Shown: piece by piece, positions 1 to 7,524 of the stretch
Layout: every line of letters begins with the position of its first letter
Numbering within the stretch: position 1 is the first letter of the stretch
Source: Pseudomonas entomophila
Lineage (GTDB): Bacteria; Pseudomonadota; Gammaproteobacteria; Pseudomonadales; Pseudomonadaceae
Direction: 5' to 3'
DNA length: 64,000 nt
Assembly: GCF_013523125.1 (NCBI RefSeq)
Contig: NZ_JAAMQJ010000024.1
Span: 1 to 64,000, forward strand
The notes under the pieces: model-generated
Databases searched by the model: none
The model's input: only the letters and a program-made list of their open reading frames with translations
Told to the model about the DNA's origin: nothing
Made by a program: the position numbers and the translations under genes

Positions 1-42
1 ATAGAGGTAAACCTTTTCGACTTTGGCGTCGGGACGCATCAT
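1..42 (-). pseudogene. Edge-cut reading frame resembling the start of an IS66-type TnpB
   Basis: On the minus strand a frame starts at two consecutive ATG codons (first at 42) and runs off the left edge, reading MMRPDAKVEKVYLY. This resembles the N-terminus of TnpB accessory proteins of Pseudomonas IS66-family elements. No tnpA is visible upstream, where a GAD-like gene sits instead. If the call is right, this is an IS66 fragment or its boundary. Only 14 codons are visible, so the call is weak. The plus strand is also open from the edge to a TAA at 148-150, with no recognisable product. Confidence 0.3.
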
Positions 43-166
43 GGTGTGCGGGCTCCAGAAGGAAATCGGGAGCACAGCATCGGTGATCAGCTGAACGTTT
101 TGAATGTGGGGTTCATGGAGCGCTTACACCTTTTCCACACCCCCTAAACCCTCAAGGACTGACACT

Positions 167-784
167 ATGACCACCACACTCAACCACTGCCTCGCCCACT
201 TCGGTGAGCCCTTCGACCGGCAAGCCGTTCCCGCCTCGCGGTTAGAAGACTACAAGGACAAGCTGCCTGGCCTGTTGTTGGACCATTGGCGTGATTACGG
301 CTGGTGCGGCTATGGCGACGGTCTGTTCTGGCTGGTTGATCCGCAGGCGTACGCAGGCGTCGTGGAGTCTTGGTTAGAGGGCCACCCCCTGTCCCACCTC
401 GATACGTACCACACGTTTGCACGCAGCGCGTTCGGGGACCTTTACCTCTGGGGCGAAGAGAGCGGACTGCATCTGACCATCGACAGCTGTTCGTCGACGT
501 TCATGGTTCACAACATGGACATTCCCCGAGACGAATGGAGCCGCGAACTGCAACGCTTCCTGCACTCCGTGACGCCCGAGGAAAACGATTTCAACGGCCT
601 GTTCGACAGCGCGAAGGCGCAATTCGGCACGCTGCGCAGCGATGAGATGTACGGCTTCTGCCCGGCCATCCTGCTCGGCGGGGCGGCCAAGCTCAAGTAC
701 CTGGAGAAAACCCAGGCCATCGAACACCTGACCCTGCTGTCGCAGTTGGGCGAGCTGACGCTCGACGACTGTTTAGAAGAATGA
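167..784 (+). CDS. GAD-like/DUF1851-type protein, possible immunity protein
   Basis: A 205-residue protein. The ATG at 167 is preferred over an upstream in-frame ATG at 104 because AAGGA lies 8 bases before it. The N-terminal half (HFGEPFDRQAVP, then a WRDYGWCGYGDGLFWLVDP segment) matches GAD-like domains, and the C-terminal part (DEMYGFCPAILLGG) matches DUF1851. Such proteins are often found beside polymorphic toxins or type VI effectors and are thought to act as immunity proteins. No toxin is visible here; the partner may lie left of the window or be absent. No signal peptide or membrane segment is seen. The family is fairly sure, the function is inference. Confidence 0.7.
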   Translation: MTTTLNHCLAHFGEPFDRQAVPASRLEDYKDKLPGLLLDHWRDYGWCGYGDGLFWLVDPQAYAGVVESWLEGHPLSHLDTYHTFARSAFGDLYLWGEESGLHLTIDSCSSTFMVHNMDIPRDEWSRELQRFLHSVTPEENDFNGLFDSAKAQFGTLRSDEMYGFCPAILLGGAAKLKYLEKTQAIEHLTLLSQLGELTLDDCLEE

Positions 785-999
785 CACGGCCTCAGCAGGC
801 AGGTGCGTGAATACGCGAAATGGGATGCTCCATCACGCGGCGTCCTGCCCCCACAGACCGGCGCCCAACTTGGCCGCATGCAGCCCTTATGGAATCGATC
901 AAAGTGATAACCGTGTCACAGATCAATACCTGCGATCTTCTGCACCGTACCCTGGCCGAGCATGATGCGTAACTGAACATCCGCACGGTACGGAAACAC

Positions 1000-1494
1000 A
1001 TGAACATCAGGAAGATTCACGCCAGCGACCTCGCGGGTTTCCATGCGCTGTTCGCCGAGGTGAGTGGCGAGGGGCTGTTCTCAGTCTCGACCCAGGCGCC
1101 GCCGATCCAGGCCATCGAGCGCGCCCTGGTCGCCGTGGAGCAGCACGACTGGCCCGTCTACGTGGCCGTTCAGAACGGGCAGATCGTCGGTTCGGCCGAG
1201 GCCTTCCCGGACAGCTTCTGTCGCCCCCAGAGCGACCCGCAGATGGGTCTGCTGGGCATGCAGGTCAAGCGCGAGTTTCGCCGACACGGCCATGGTGCGG
1301 CGCTGCTCGAAGCCGTCATGAACCATGCGCGCCACATCGGCTTCACCGGTATCGAACTGACGGTGCTCAAGTCCAACCAGGCCGCCTTGGCGCTTTACCA
1401 CAAGGTCGAATTCGCCTGGGTGCAGGACCTGAACACCTGCGTGCTGCCAGGCGGTGTACAGGACCAAGTGCAGCGCATGCGCCTGGCCTTCTAG
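1000..1494 (+). CDS. GNAT family N-acetyltransferase
   Basis: A 164-residue single-domain GNAT protein that would transfer an acetyl group from acetyl-CoA to an amine; the substrate cannot be told. The acetyl-CoA binding motif A is clear around residues 84-105 (LGMQVKREFRRHGHGAALL, containing R-x-x-G-x-G/A), followed by ELTVLKSNQAALALYHKVEF, the usual motif B with its N-x-A-x-x-x-Y. Length is normal for the family. It stands alone: about 215 bases without a gene precede it, and the next gene converges on it. Confidence 0.85.
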   Translation: MNIRKIHASDLAGFHALFAEVSGEGLFSVSTQAPPIQAIERALVAVEQHDWPVYVAVQNGQIVGSAEAFPDSFCRPQSDPQMGLLGMQVKREFRRHGHGAALLEAVMNHARHIGFTGIELTVLKSNQAALALYHKVEFAWVQDLNTCVLPGGVQDQVQRMRLAF

Positions 1495-1501
1495 GCAGTC
1501 A

Positions 1502-2074
1502 TCACACCTCGAGCCCTTTCAGCCAGAAGTTCGTGTCGCGTTGTGAAAAATCCTGTGGGTCGAACCCGTACGGGAAGTACTCCCTGAACAGGCCATGCTC
1601 CGGGTGCTGAGGGTCACCAAGCGCTTCGAGCATCATCTCGTACCCACCCAGGCCACCGATGTCCTCTGGTGGGCAGGCGTTTCCCCCCGCAATGCAGGTA
1701 GGCAAGTTGCGGTATTTGCTGCGCGGGACCACCTCCTCCACCGTCACCACATGGTCCCAGCTGTCGCCGAGGTCGTAGAGGTAGCGGAAGGTGGTTTCCG
1801 TGCCCAGTGTCTTGACCAGCGAGCGCCGCGCCTGGGACTTGATCGTGCTCTCGCCGTCCGGGTCAGGAACGCCGTACCAGACGCCATTGATCAGGTATTG
1901 GTGCAGGTGAGCGTTTTCCCAGCCCATGGCGACCTGGATGACGAGGTGCAGGCGAGCCAACGTGATGGTCTGCGGCACGATCACGCGACGCCAGATCAGC
2001 GGATCACTGTCCGCCAGGGCAATGTGGAGTTGGTAGAGGCCTGGTTTTGCAGGGGTGCGGGTCGAAGTGGTCAT
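1502..2074 (-). CDS. Plasmid pRiA4b ORF-3 family protein
   Basis: A 190-residue protein. The N-terminus YQLHIALADSDPLIWRRVIV and the following ALHLVIQVAMGWENAHLHQF-like stretch, then DPDGE and LYDLGDSWDHVV, are hallmarks of the pRiA4b ORF-3 (IS1096 TnpR-like) family. The C-terminal third has CIAGGNACPPEDIGG, also typical. The function is unknown; members occur on plasmids, near mobile elements and on chromosomes. It is convergent with the GNAT gene, 7 bases apart. The start at 2074 gives the family length. Confidence 0.85.
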   Translation of the reverse strand: MTTSTRTPAKPGLYQLHIALADSDPLIWRRVIVPQTITLARLHLVIQVAMGWENAHLHQYLINGVWYGVPDPDGESTIKSQARRSLVKTLGTETTFRYLYDLGDSWDHVVTVEEVVPRSKYRNLPTCIAGGNACPPEDIGGLGGYEMMLEALGDPQHPEHGLFREYFPYGFDPQDFSQRDTNFWLKGLEV

Positions 2075-2437
2075 GGTGAGGCTCGTGAGTGGAGGCTTCC
2101 TGGGGTACGACGCAAGAACGCATACGCATGAGCAATCCAGCCGCCCTGTACGATCTGCTGGTCACGGATGTACGTTCGAGGGGGCCGGGTGCGGCTGGAC
2201 AGCCACGCACGTTGGCGATCCATGCACGAACTCTACCGCTTGTCTCGCTCTGGTCATAGCCATATGCAAGAAGCGCGTTGCCAGCGCGCCAAGCCCACAT
2301 GCATCATCAGCAAGGACGGGGCCATGGTCCAGCGCTTGGCTTGGCTGACCCTTTCTCGAGCTGTGACTAGTGCGATGCTTCAGATTACTAGGGAGGCCGT
2401 CTTGCTTGTCATGCGTCGTGCCGAACAGCGCCAAGGC
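2075..2437. other. Gene-free stretch, 363 bases
   Basis: Short frames exist on both strands but none has a recognisable domain or convincing ribosome binding site. It lies between two minus-strand genes and probably holds the promoter of the pRiA4b-like gene. Confidence 0.5.
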
Positions 2438-3043
2438 TCATATCACCGCATTCAAAATCTCTCCAAGACTTCGGACTGCCCGCACATCCGGCACGGCCTC
2501 CAACGTCGCCTGGGATGGGTTGATCAAGAACCCTTGGCTGGCTTGCCGAAGCATTGCCACGTCATTGAAGGCATCGCCCACTGCCACCACGTGCAGCCCC
2601 TTGGCCAAAGCATGTTCCACATGCGTCTCTTTGCCTCTGCGAGGGAAGTAGTCGCAGCCAGAAATGAACCCCTCACAGTCCGTCAGCAAGCGATGGCACG
2701 CGATGGCAGGGTTACCCAATGACCGAAGCATGGGCGCCGCCAGTTCCCGGAAGCAATCGGAGATCAGGATGACCTCATACCCCTTGGCCGCAAGCGTGCG
2801 CAAGAACGCTGCCGAGTCGGGGAACGGCTGGACCGTCTCGACGAGGTGTTGCACAGCACTCAACGCAAGACCATGCTCGCGCAGCAACGCGATGCGTTGG
2901 CACATCAGGGCGTTGTAGTCCAACACCTCTCGCGTGGTTGTCGCCAATGCCCGTATGCCCGTCAATGCCGCAACCCTCGGCCAGAGTTCAGGAATCAGCA
3001 CCCCTTCCAGATCGATACAGGCCAGCTTGCCTGAGTTTGACAT
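2438..3043 (-). CDS. ThrH-like HAD-family phosphatase/phosphotransferase
   Basis: A 201-residue haloacid-dehalogenase protein. Motif I is IDLEGVL (nucleophile Asp11, with Glu rather than Asp two residues on), motif II is ILISD, and motif III is GDAFNDVAMLRQA. The DLEGVLIPE start is characteristic of ThrH, the bifunctional phosphoserine phosphatase/homoserine phosphotransferase of pseudomonads, and length agrees (ThrH about 205). It is last in a minus-strand operon: its ATG shares one base with the TGA of the LysE-type gene. It is divergent enough from housekeeping ThrH that it is probably a paralogue with its own amino-acid-related substrate; that substrate is unknown. Confidence 0.8.
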   Translation of the reverse strand: MSNSGKLACIDLEGVLIPELWPRVAALTGIRALATTTREVLDYNALMCQRIALLREHGLALSAVQHLVETVQPFPDSAAFLRTLAAKGYEVILISDCFRELAAPMLRSLGNPAIACHRLLTDCEGFISGCDYFPRRGKETHVEHALAKGLHVVAVGDAFNDVAMLRQASQGFLINPSQATLEAVPDVRAVRSLGEILNAVI

Positions 3044-3660
3044 CAGCGACCAACGCCTGGCAGTACCAGCATGACCCCTAACCCGATCAACGCAGAGCCG
3101 ATCATCTTGTCGATGACGCCTTGCCTGGCAAGCAGGCGCTGTCGTAGAGCTTCGGTCGAAAAGAACAGTGCAACCAGGCTAAACCAGATCCAATGGGCCG
3201 CCGACATGAATAGTCCATACGCCACATTGGCGCTCGATGACGGTGTGTTCTGGACGACCTGGCTGTAAGTAGCGACGACGAACAACATGGTCTTGGGGTT
3301 CAACGCATTGGTGAAAAACCCCAGGCCGAACGATTGACCTGCCGAAGGGCATGGCCCTTTCGACCTATCCAGTTTCAACGATGACTGGCTCATGAGTGAC
3401 TTCCAGCCCAGATACATCAGGTAACCTGCTCCCAGCAGCTTCATGCCCATGAACAAGGCCGGTGAATGGGTAATGAGCAGCGCCACGCCGAAGACGGTGT
3501 AGCACACGTGCACCTGCACGCCGCAGCCGATGCCGAAGGCCGCCAGCAACCCATTGCGCCGTCCGTAGGTGTAGCTGGTACGTGTAACCATCGCGAAGTC
3601 CGGACCAGGGCTGATCACGGCCAGGAGTGTGATGGTCGCCACGGCGATCAATTCGTTCAT
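3043..3660 (-). CDS. LysE/RhtB family amino-acid exporter
   Basis: A 205-residue inner-membrane protein with about six hydrophobic segments. The N-terminal LLAVISPGPDFAMVTRTS is the LysE/RhtB signature (PGPD-F), and FFTNALNPKTMLFVVA is the second conserved motif. The family exports amino acids such as lysine, threonine, homoserine or leucine. It follows the dioxygenase gene by 44 bases and overlaps the phosphatase gene by one base, so the three are very likely one operon. Context suggests export of a hydroxylated amino acid, which is inference. Confidence 0.9.
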   Translation of the reverse strand: MNELIAVATITLLAVISPGPDFAMVTRTSYTYGRRNGLLAAFGIGCGVQVHVCYTVFGVALLITHSPALFMGMKLLGAGYLMYLGWKSLMSQSSLKLDRSKGPCPSAGQSFGLGFFTNALNPKTMLFVVATYSQVVQNTPSSSANVAYGLFMSAAHWIWFSLVALFFSTEALRQRLLARQGVIDKMIGSALIGLGVMLVLPGVGR

Positions 3661-3704
3661 GGATGATTCCCTCGCGGTACGTGTTCAGCCCGCCGTGTGT
3701 CTGT

Positions 3705-4484
3705 TCAGCGCTTCTTGAACGTGACCACCAAGACATCCCGGAACGCAGGCTGTTCGGGGTCGAGTTGCAAGATCGGCGTTACGCCATGCATGACGTGTTC
3801 ATCGTTGACGATGGCGGCTTCCATTTCGCTGGCGAGCAGATGCTGGCGCAAAAGCCGTCCATTGTGATCGTAGAGACGAGTCTCACCATTGATCACGTTG
3901 ACTCGGTTCACCATCATCATGAAGATGAAGTTGACCCCATCCCGATGCACGCCTTCCGGGGTGGGTGATACCTCGCGTTGCGAAGCGTAAATTCGAAATT
4001 GATGGACTTCGACGTGCCAGGCGAAGAAAGGCGCCATTCGACCAAATAGTGTGCAGCAAAGCTCAAGTGTGGCTATCAGCAGCTTGTTTTGGAGCATCTG
4101 TGATTCAACCGGAGCAAACTCCCGACTAACGCCTCCATTGAGACGGTTGTACTCCAGACGCTGATAGTGAGGTTGATGAGGCTCTTGCCGTGCGGAGGTT
4201 TGGCCCGGTGCAACGCTATAGGTCGCATGACGACGAAACCGATAGGTGCCCCCATCACGCATGAAGGCGTCCTGTTCCAACCGATCCCAACTGCGCTGAA
4301 AGGCAGCCCAACTGGCGATAGCGTTTGGATCGATCGCGCTGAGCAGTCCCATCACTTGGCGAGAGGGCAGGAACGCACAATCATTACGGGCGATGTTTTC
4401 GCACAGATACTGCAGACTGTGCTGACTTGAAAAGTAGACATGGTCGAGCGTGTCTTGGGAAATGACGCGGTCCCTCGTTTTCAT
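3705..4484 (-). CDS. 2OG-Fe(II) dioxygenase, free amino-acid hydroxylase (PF10014) type
   Basis: A 259-residue enzyme. The iron-binding triad is visible: H-R-D in EGVHRDGVNFIF (around residue 180) and the distal His in DEHVMHGVTPI, followed by FRDVLVVTFKKR, whose Arg would bind 2-oxoglutarate. This layout fits the 2OG-Fe dioxygenase family that includes L-isoleucine 4-hydroxylase and BsmA and hydroxylates free aliphatic amino acids. It is first gene of the operon with a LysE exporter and ThrH-like phosphatase, and is divergent from a LysR regulator with a 110-base shared promoter region. The block is less GC-rich than the core genes, which fits acquisition. The amino-acid substrate cannot be read from sequence. 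Confidence 0.8.
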   Translation of the reverse strand: MKTRDRVISQDTLDHVYFSSQHSLQYLCENIARNDCAFLPSRQVMGLLSAIDPNAIASWAAFQRSWDRLEQDAFMRDGGTYRFRRHATYSVAPGQTSARQEPHQPHYQRLEYNRLNGGVSREFAPVESQMLQNKLLIATLELCCTLFGRMAPFFAWHVEVHQFRIYASQREVSPTPEGVHRDGVNFIFMMMVNRVNVINGETRLYDHNGRLLRQHLLASEMEAAIVNDEHVMHGVTPILQLDPEQPAFRDVLVVTFKKR

Positions 4485-4594
4485 CGATATCCTCCTGATT
4501 CACCATTGAGTCGCGATCCAGCCAGAGCATGGTCGCTTGTGGCGCTCAAGAAAATCGATTTATATACGCTGATTTGTGTGAGGATTCATCGCCT

Positions 4595-5479
4595 ATGAAG
4601 CTGCCTGCCCTCACGGCCTTCCACTTTTTTACCGTGGCCGCACGCACCCAGAATTTCGTCCAGGCCGCTCGACTTCTCCATGTGACTCACGGCGCGGTCA
4701 GTCGCCAGGTCAGGCAGTTGGAGGACACCCTCGGATTCGACCTGTTCGAACGGCGCAACCGCGCTGTGTTTCTGAACGATGCAGGAAGACAGCTGTATAG
4801 CCTCACAGGCCCATTCTTCGAGCAATTGGAAAAAACGGTGTGTGCGCTACAACGCGAATCCCGAGAAGAGACACTGGTGGTCTCCTGCGAGCCTACGATC
4901 GCGATGAAATGGCTCATCCCACGCTTGCCTGACTTTCAGGCGGCCTACCCTCACCTACAAGTACAATTGCTTACGGCAGGCGGACCTATCGATTTCCGTC
5001 GCTCGGGTGCGGACGTGGCAATCAGACGAGATGACTTTTACCGTGATGCTTCAGTCCACGCGGAAACAATCTGCGAAGAGTGGGTAGGCCCTGTGTGCCT
5101 CCCGTCATACTGGCAGAATGCATGTCAACTGGATGGCTTGGCGTTGCTGCATAGCAAAACGCGACCGCAAGCGTGGGAGAGCTGGATGCGCGCGCAAGGC
5201 ATTTCTATACCCGACTCGACGAGGCTGAATTACGAACATTTCTATCTGTGTATCCAGGCCGCTGCTTCAGGACTAGGCGTTAGCCTGTCTTCGGCCCTGA
5301 TGGTTCAGGATGAGCTCAAGTCCGGCCAACTGATCGCGCCCTTCGGGTTCAGCCGCGACGGGTCAAGGTACTGCTTGTTGTCGCCCAAACCGTTCAGGGA
5401 AGATGGTAAGTGCGGGGCGTTTCTGGAGTGGGTGACTGGGCAGATGCGCCTGAGTGTCGAGGGACTGGAGCGGACTTGA
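4595..5479 (+). CDS. LysR-family regulator (GcvA-like)
   Basis: A 294-residue regulator. The start at 4595 (MKLPALTAFHFFTVAARTQN) fits the family start; an upstream in-frame ATG at 4529 would add a non-conserved tail. The winged helix is at residues 1-65 (FVQAARLLHVTHGAVSRQVRQLE), and the rest is a substrate-binding effector domain. The tail of the HTH and AIRRDD/GLGVSLSSALMV segments resemble the GcvA subgroup. It is divergent from the dioxygenase-LysE-phosphatase operon and is the likely regulator of it; LysR proteins usually act from such shared intergenic regions. Confidence 0.9.
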   Translation: MKLPALTAFHFFTVAARTQNFVQAARLLHVTHGAVSRQVRQLEDTLGFDLFERRNRAVFLNDAGRQLYSLTGPFFEQLEKTVCALQRESREETLVVSCEPTIAMKWLIPRLPDFQAAYPHLQVQLLTAGGPIDFRRSGADVAIRRDDFYRDASVHAETICEEWVGPVCLPSYWQNACQLDGLALLHSKTRPQAWESWMRAQGISIPDSTRLNYEHFYLCIQAAASGLGVSLSSALMVQDELKSGQLIAPFGFSRDGSRYCLLSPKPFREDGKCGAFLEWVTGQMRLSVEGLERT

Positions 5480-5720
5480 GCTGCAACCGTCGGCGCTAGC
5501 GCTGCATGGGTCTATTCAGCTCGGGCATAGCCGAAGGGCCCACAAAATCCTCTGATTTATCTACTTTAAAATCGAAACATAATTTATTTTCCACGAAAGA
5601 TGGCTTGTCTGCGATACAGCCGTTACCCCATGCTGACAAGCTACGCACCCAGAGACGGATACTTTCCTCGGCTGACGAAGCCCCACGTCGACCTCCCGTC
5701 GCGACTGCGCCCACCCTCCC
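5480..5720. other. Gene-free stretch, locally AT-rich
   Basis: The segment around 5540-5600 is much more AT-rich than its surroundings. Short overlapping frames exist on both strands, none with a recognisable product. It borders the toxin-antitoxin remnant and may be leftover acquired DNA. Confidence 0.4.
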
Positions 5721-5888
5721 CTAACGTTTCGTCACCCGCTGTTCATCACCAGGCGCTCGCCCCATCTCCCGCAAGAACCAACGCGCGCGATAGACGCCCG
5801 TCAGAGCAAGGGGCATCAGCAGATCACGTAAAGGGGCCGGATACAGTACACAGGCCTCGTAGACGACGGTGAAGGGTGAGCGCTTCAT
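5721..5888 (-). pseudogene. Truncated PIN-domain toxin remnant
   Basis: A minus-strand frame of 55 residues begins at the ATG at 5888 with SPFTVVYEACVLYPAPLRDL, which matches the start of the PIN-domain proteins that pair with a helix-turn-helix antitoxin in Pseudomonas (normally VYDACVLYPAPLRD, roughly 180-200 residues). The frame leaves the family around residue 40 and stops at 5721, so most of the nuclease fold is gone. The first catalytic Asp is also replaced by Glu (YEAC). Its ATG overlaps the antitoxin stop codon (ATGA). It cannot encode a working nuclease. Confidence 0.75.
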
Positions 5889-6076
5889 TGATACCCCATG
5901 TCGAATGCTTGGGCTTGCGCAGCCAATTCTTCCATGGTGGTCTGGCTCGCCTTGTGGCGACTCGTTTTGTAAGCCATGAGGTCGGTGAACTTTATGCGGT
6001 GGTGGCTACCGGTTTTTGTGTGCGGAATCTGACCCTCGTCCAACAGTTTGACCAGATGAATCGCTGGCAGGTCTAT
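5885..6076 (-). pseudogene. Decayed helix-turn-helix antitoxin of the PIN pair
   Basis: The minus strand reads HLVKLLDEGQIPHTKTGSHH, then RIKFTDLMAYKTSRHKAS and a tail ending MGYQ-stop at 5885. This is the C-terminal DNA-binding half of excisionase-type antitoxins that precede PIN toxins. The frame is closed upstream by a TGA at 6077-6079; past that point a different frame gives VLDAVLNRPA, which resembles the expected ADLLNVSRP segment. So a frameshift with loss of a few codons separates them, and the N-terminal half is not recognisable. Confidence 0.7.
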
Positions 6077-6115
6077 TCAACACGGCGTCGAGCACGGAAG
6101 GCACAGTCCATCTGA

Positions 6116-6567
6116 GTGATGGGAAAGGAGAGGCGTGGGGCGATGATAGGCTTGCTGGTTTCCAGTGCCCACCGGCAATGGCGCCCTTCTCGACGAGAGG
6201 CGGTGCATGACCACACCTCATCGCCGGCAAGCCGGCTCCCACACCCGTCATCACACCGCAGAGGGTGCAGACTGACACGGTATGGTAGGGCGCACTTGGC
6301 CGCGATAGCGTCCTGCCCAATCATCGCCTGCATCGTCGGCAAGCCGACTTCCAAAGGACTGCATCGGCCTGTCGGATCCGCAATGCAGTTCAAGCTGTAC
6401 GACCTCTGCCAGGGCACCGGCCTGGCTTTACCCAACCTTTACCTCAGATTGCCGACACCTGACACACCGCCATGGTCTGATCTACCGAGCCCGCCCTCGC
6501 GTCTCGCCTGCCCACAGGCAAGTCACCGACCCCAAGCGGCGCATTTGAATTCTGAAAGGTAGATCCG
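6116..6567. repeat. Intergenic region with REP-like palindromes
   Basis: No gene is seen in the 452 bases before the rcnB-like start. Two REP-like elements occur: TCGCCGGCAAGCCGGCTCCC at 6221-6240, with a short palindrome around AA, and a degenerate copy, TCGTCGGCAAGCCGACTTCC, near 6333-6352. Both fit the repetitive extragenic palindromes of the P. putida group. The promoter of the downstream gene probably lies in the last 100 bases. Confidence 0.55.
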
Positions 6568-7023
6568 ATGAAAAAGCACCTGACCCTGCTGTACACGACG
6601 CTGATGCTCGGCATGCCACTGGCGAGCTTCGCGCAACCGGGTGGTGGACCGGACGCGGGTCCGGGCGGGCCGCAACAGGGCCGCGCCCAACAGCCTGGGC
6701 ATGCGTCACAGGCTCCTCACGGTCAGCCCAGCCCCGCACAGCGACAGCCCGACCACGCCGGTCGTACAGGCAACGGTGGCCATCCCGCTTACCGCGATGC
6801 CCATTTCCGCCCCCAGGCCGACATGCCGATCCCACACCAGCAGTGGCAGCGTGGGCATGTCGTGGAGCCTCGATACCGCGATGATCGTTACTGGGTCACC
6901 GACTGGCGCACTCGCCAGCTCTCGGCGCCGCCACCTGACCATCGCTGGTTGCGGATCAATGGCGACTACGTACTGGTGGCCATCGCGACCGGGGTGATCA
7001 CGACCATCCTGACGGGCTACTGA
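6568..7023 (+). CDS. RcnB-family periplasmic protein
   Basis: A 151-residue exported protein. Residues 1-22 form a signal peptide (MKKHLTLLYTTLMLGMPLAS, then FAQ cleavage). A low-complexity region rich in Gly, Pro, Gln and His follows (about 24-75), and the C-terminal half carries the RcnB domain (YWVTDWRTRQLSAPPPDHRW, then DYVLVAIATGVI). RcnB in E. coli takes part in nickel and cobalt homeostasis; pseudomonad relatives are mostly uncharacterised. AAGG lies about 9 bases before the ATG. It stands alone, convergent with nirD. Confidence 0.85.
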   Translation: MKKHLTLLYTTLMLGMPLASFAQPGGGPDAGPGGPQQGRAQQPGHASQAPHGQPSPAQRQPDHAGRTGNGGHPAYRDAHFRPQADMPIPHQQWQRGHVVEPRYRDDRYWVTDWRTRQLSAPPPDHRWLRINGDYVLVAIATGVITTILTGY

Positions 7024-7140
7024 GCCGCCCCGCGTCACGTGCCGAGGCCCTTGTCCGCCGCTCAGCCCTTGTCGATCGACCAGGAAGGTGCTCGGCGTGG
7101 AAAAACCGGGACGGCTTGGCAGCCGGCCCCTCCGTGCCCT

Positions 7141-7524
7141 TCACAGCCCAGCCACTGCGGCCTCGACCTCCACGTCATCGCCCCGCAGCCGCGCAGGCCA
7201 GACCCGCAGGCGTTCCGAGGGCATTTCCAGGCACGCCCCGTCTTCCAGGCCGAAATGCTGTTTGTACAACGGCGCGGCGACCACCAGCTTGCCCGACAGA
7301 CTGCCGATCAAGCCGCGACCGATGACGTTGGCCCCCGACCGCGGATCGCGGTTTTCCAGAGCGAACACCCGCCCCTCGCCCTGTTCCTCAGGCAGGTAGA
7401 ACAAGGCGACCTGGCTGCCGTCCAGCAAGGCGACCACACCCGAATGGGCGACCAGGTCATTGCGCCCGCACACCCTGTTCCAGCGGCTACCGGTATCGAC
7501 CCGTACTGCGTTCGAACCACTCAT
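7141..7524 (-). CDS. nirD: Nitrite reductase small subunit
   Basis: A 127-residue Rieske-like protein, the small subunit of cytoplasmic NADH-dependent assimilatory nitrite reductase. Recognisable segments are WNRVCGRNDLV, VALFYLPEEQGEGRVFALENRDP and VVAAPLYKQHFGLEDGACLE. As in other NirD proteins the Rieske fold is kept but the Cys/His pairs for a [2Fe-2S] cluster are absent. Its ATG at 7524 shares one base with the nirB TGA, so translation is probably coupled. It would be expressed only when the nirB leader is read through. Confidence 0.95.
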   Translation of the reverse strand: MSGSNAVRVDTGSRWNRVCGRNDLVAHSGVVALLDGSQVALFYLPEEQGEGRVFALENRDPRSGANVIGRGLIGSLSGKLVVAAPLYKQHFGLEDGACLEMPSERLRVWPARLRGDDVEVEAAVAGL

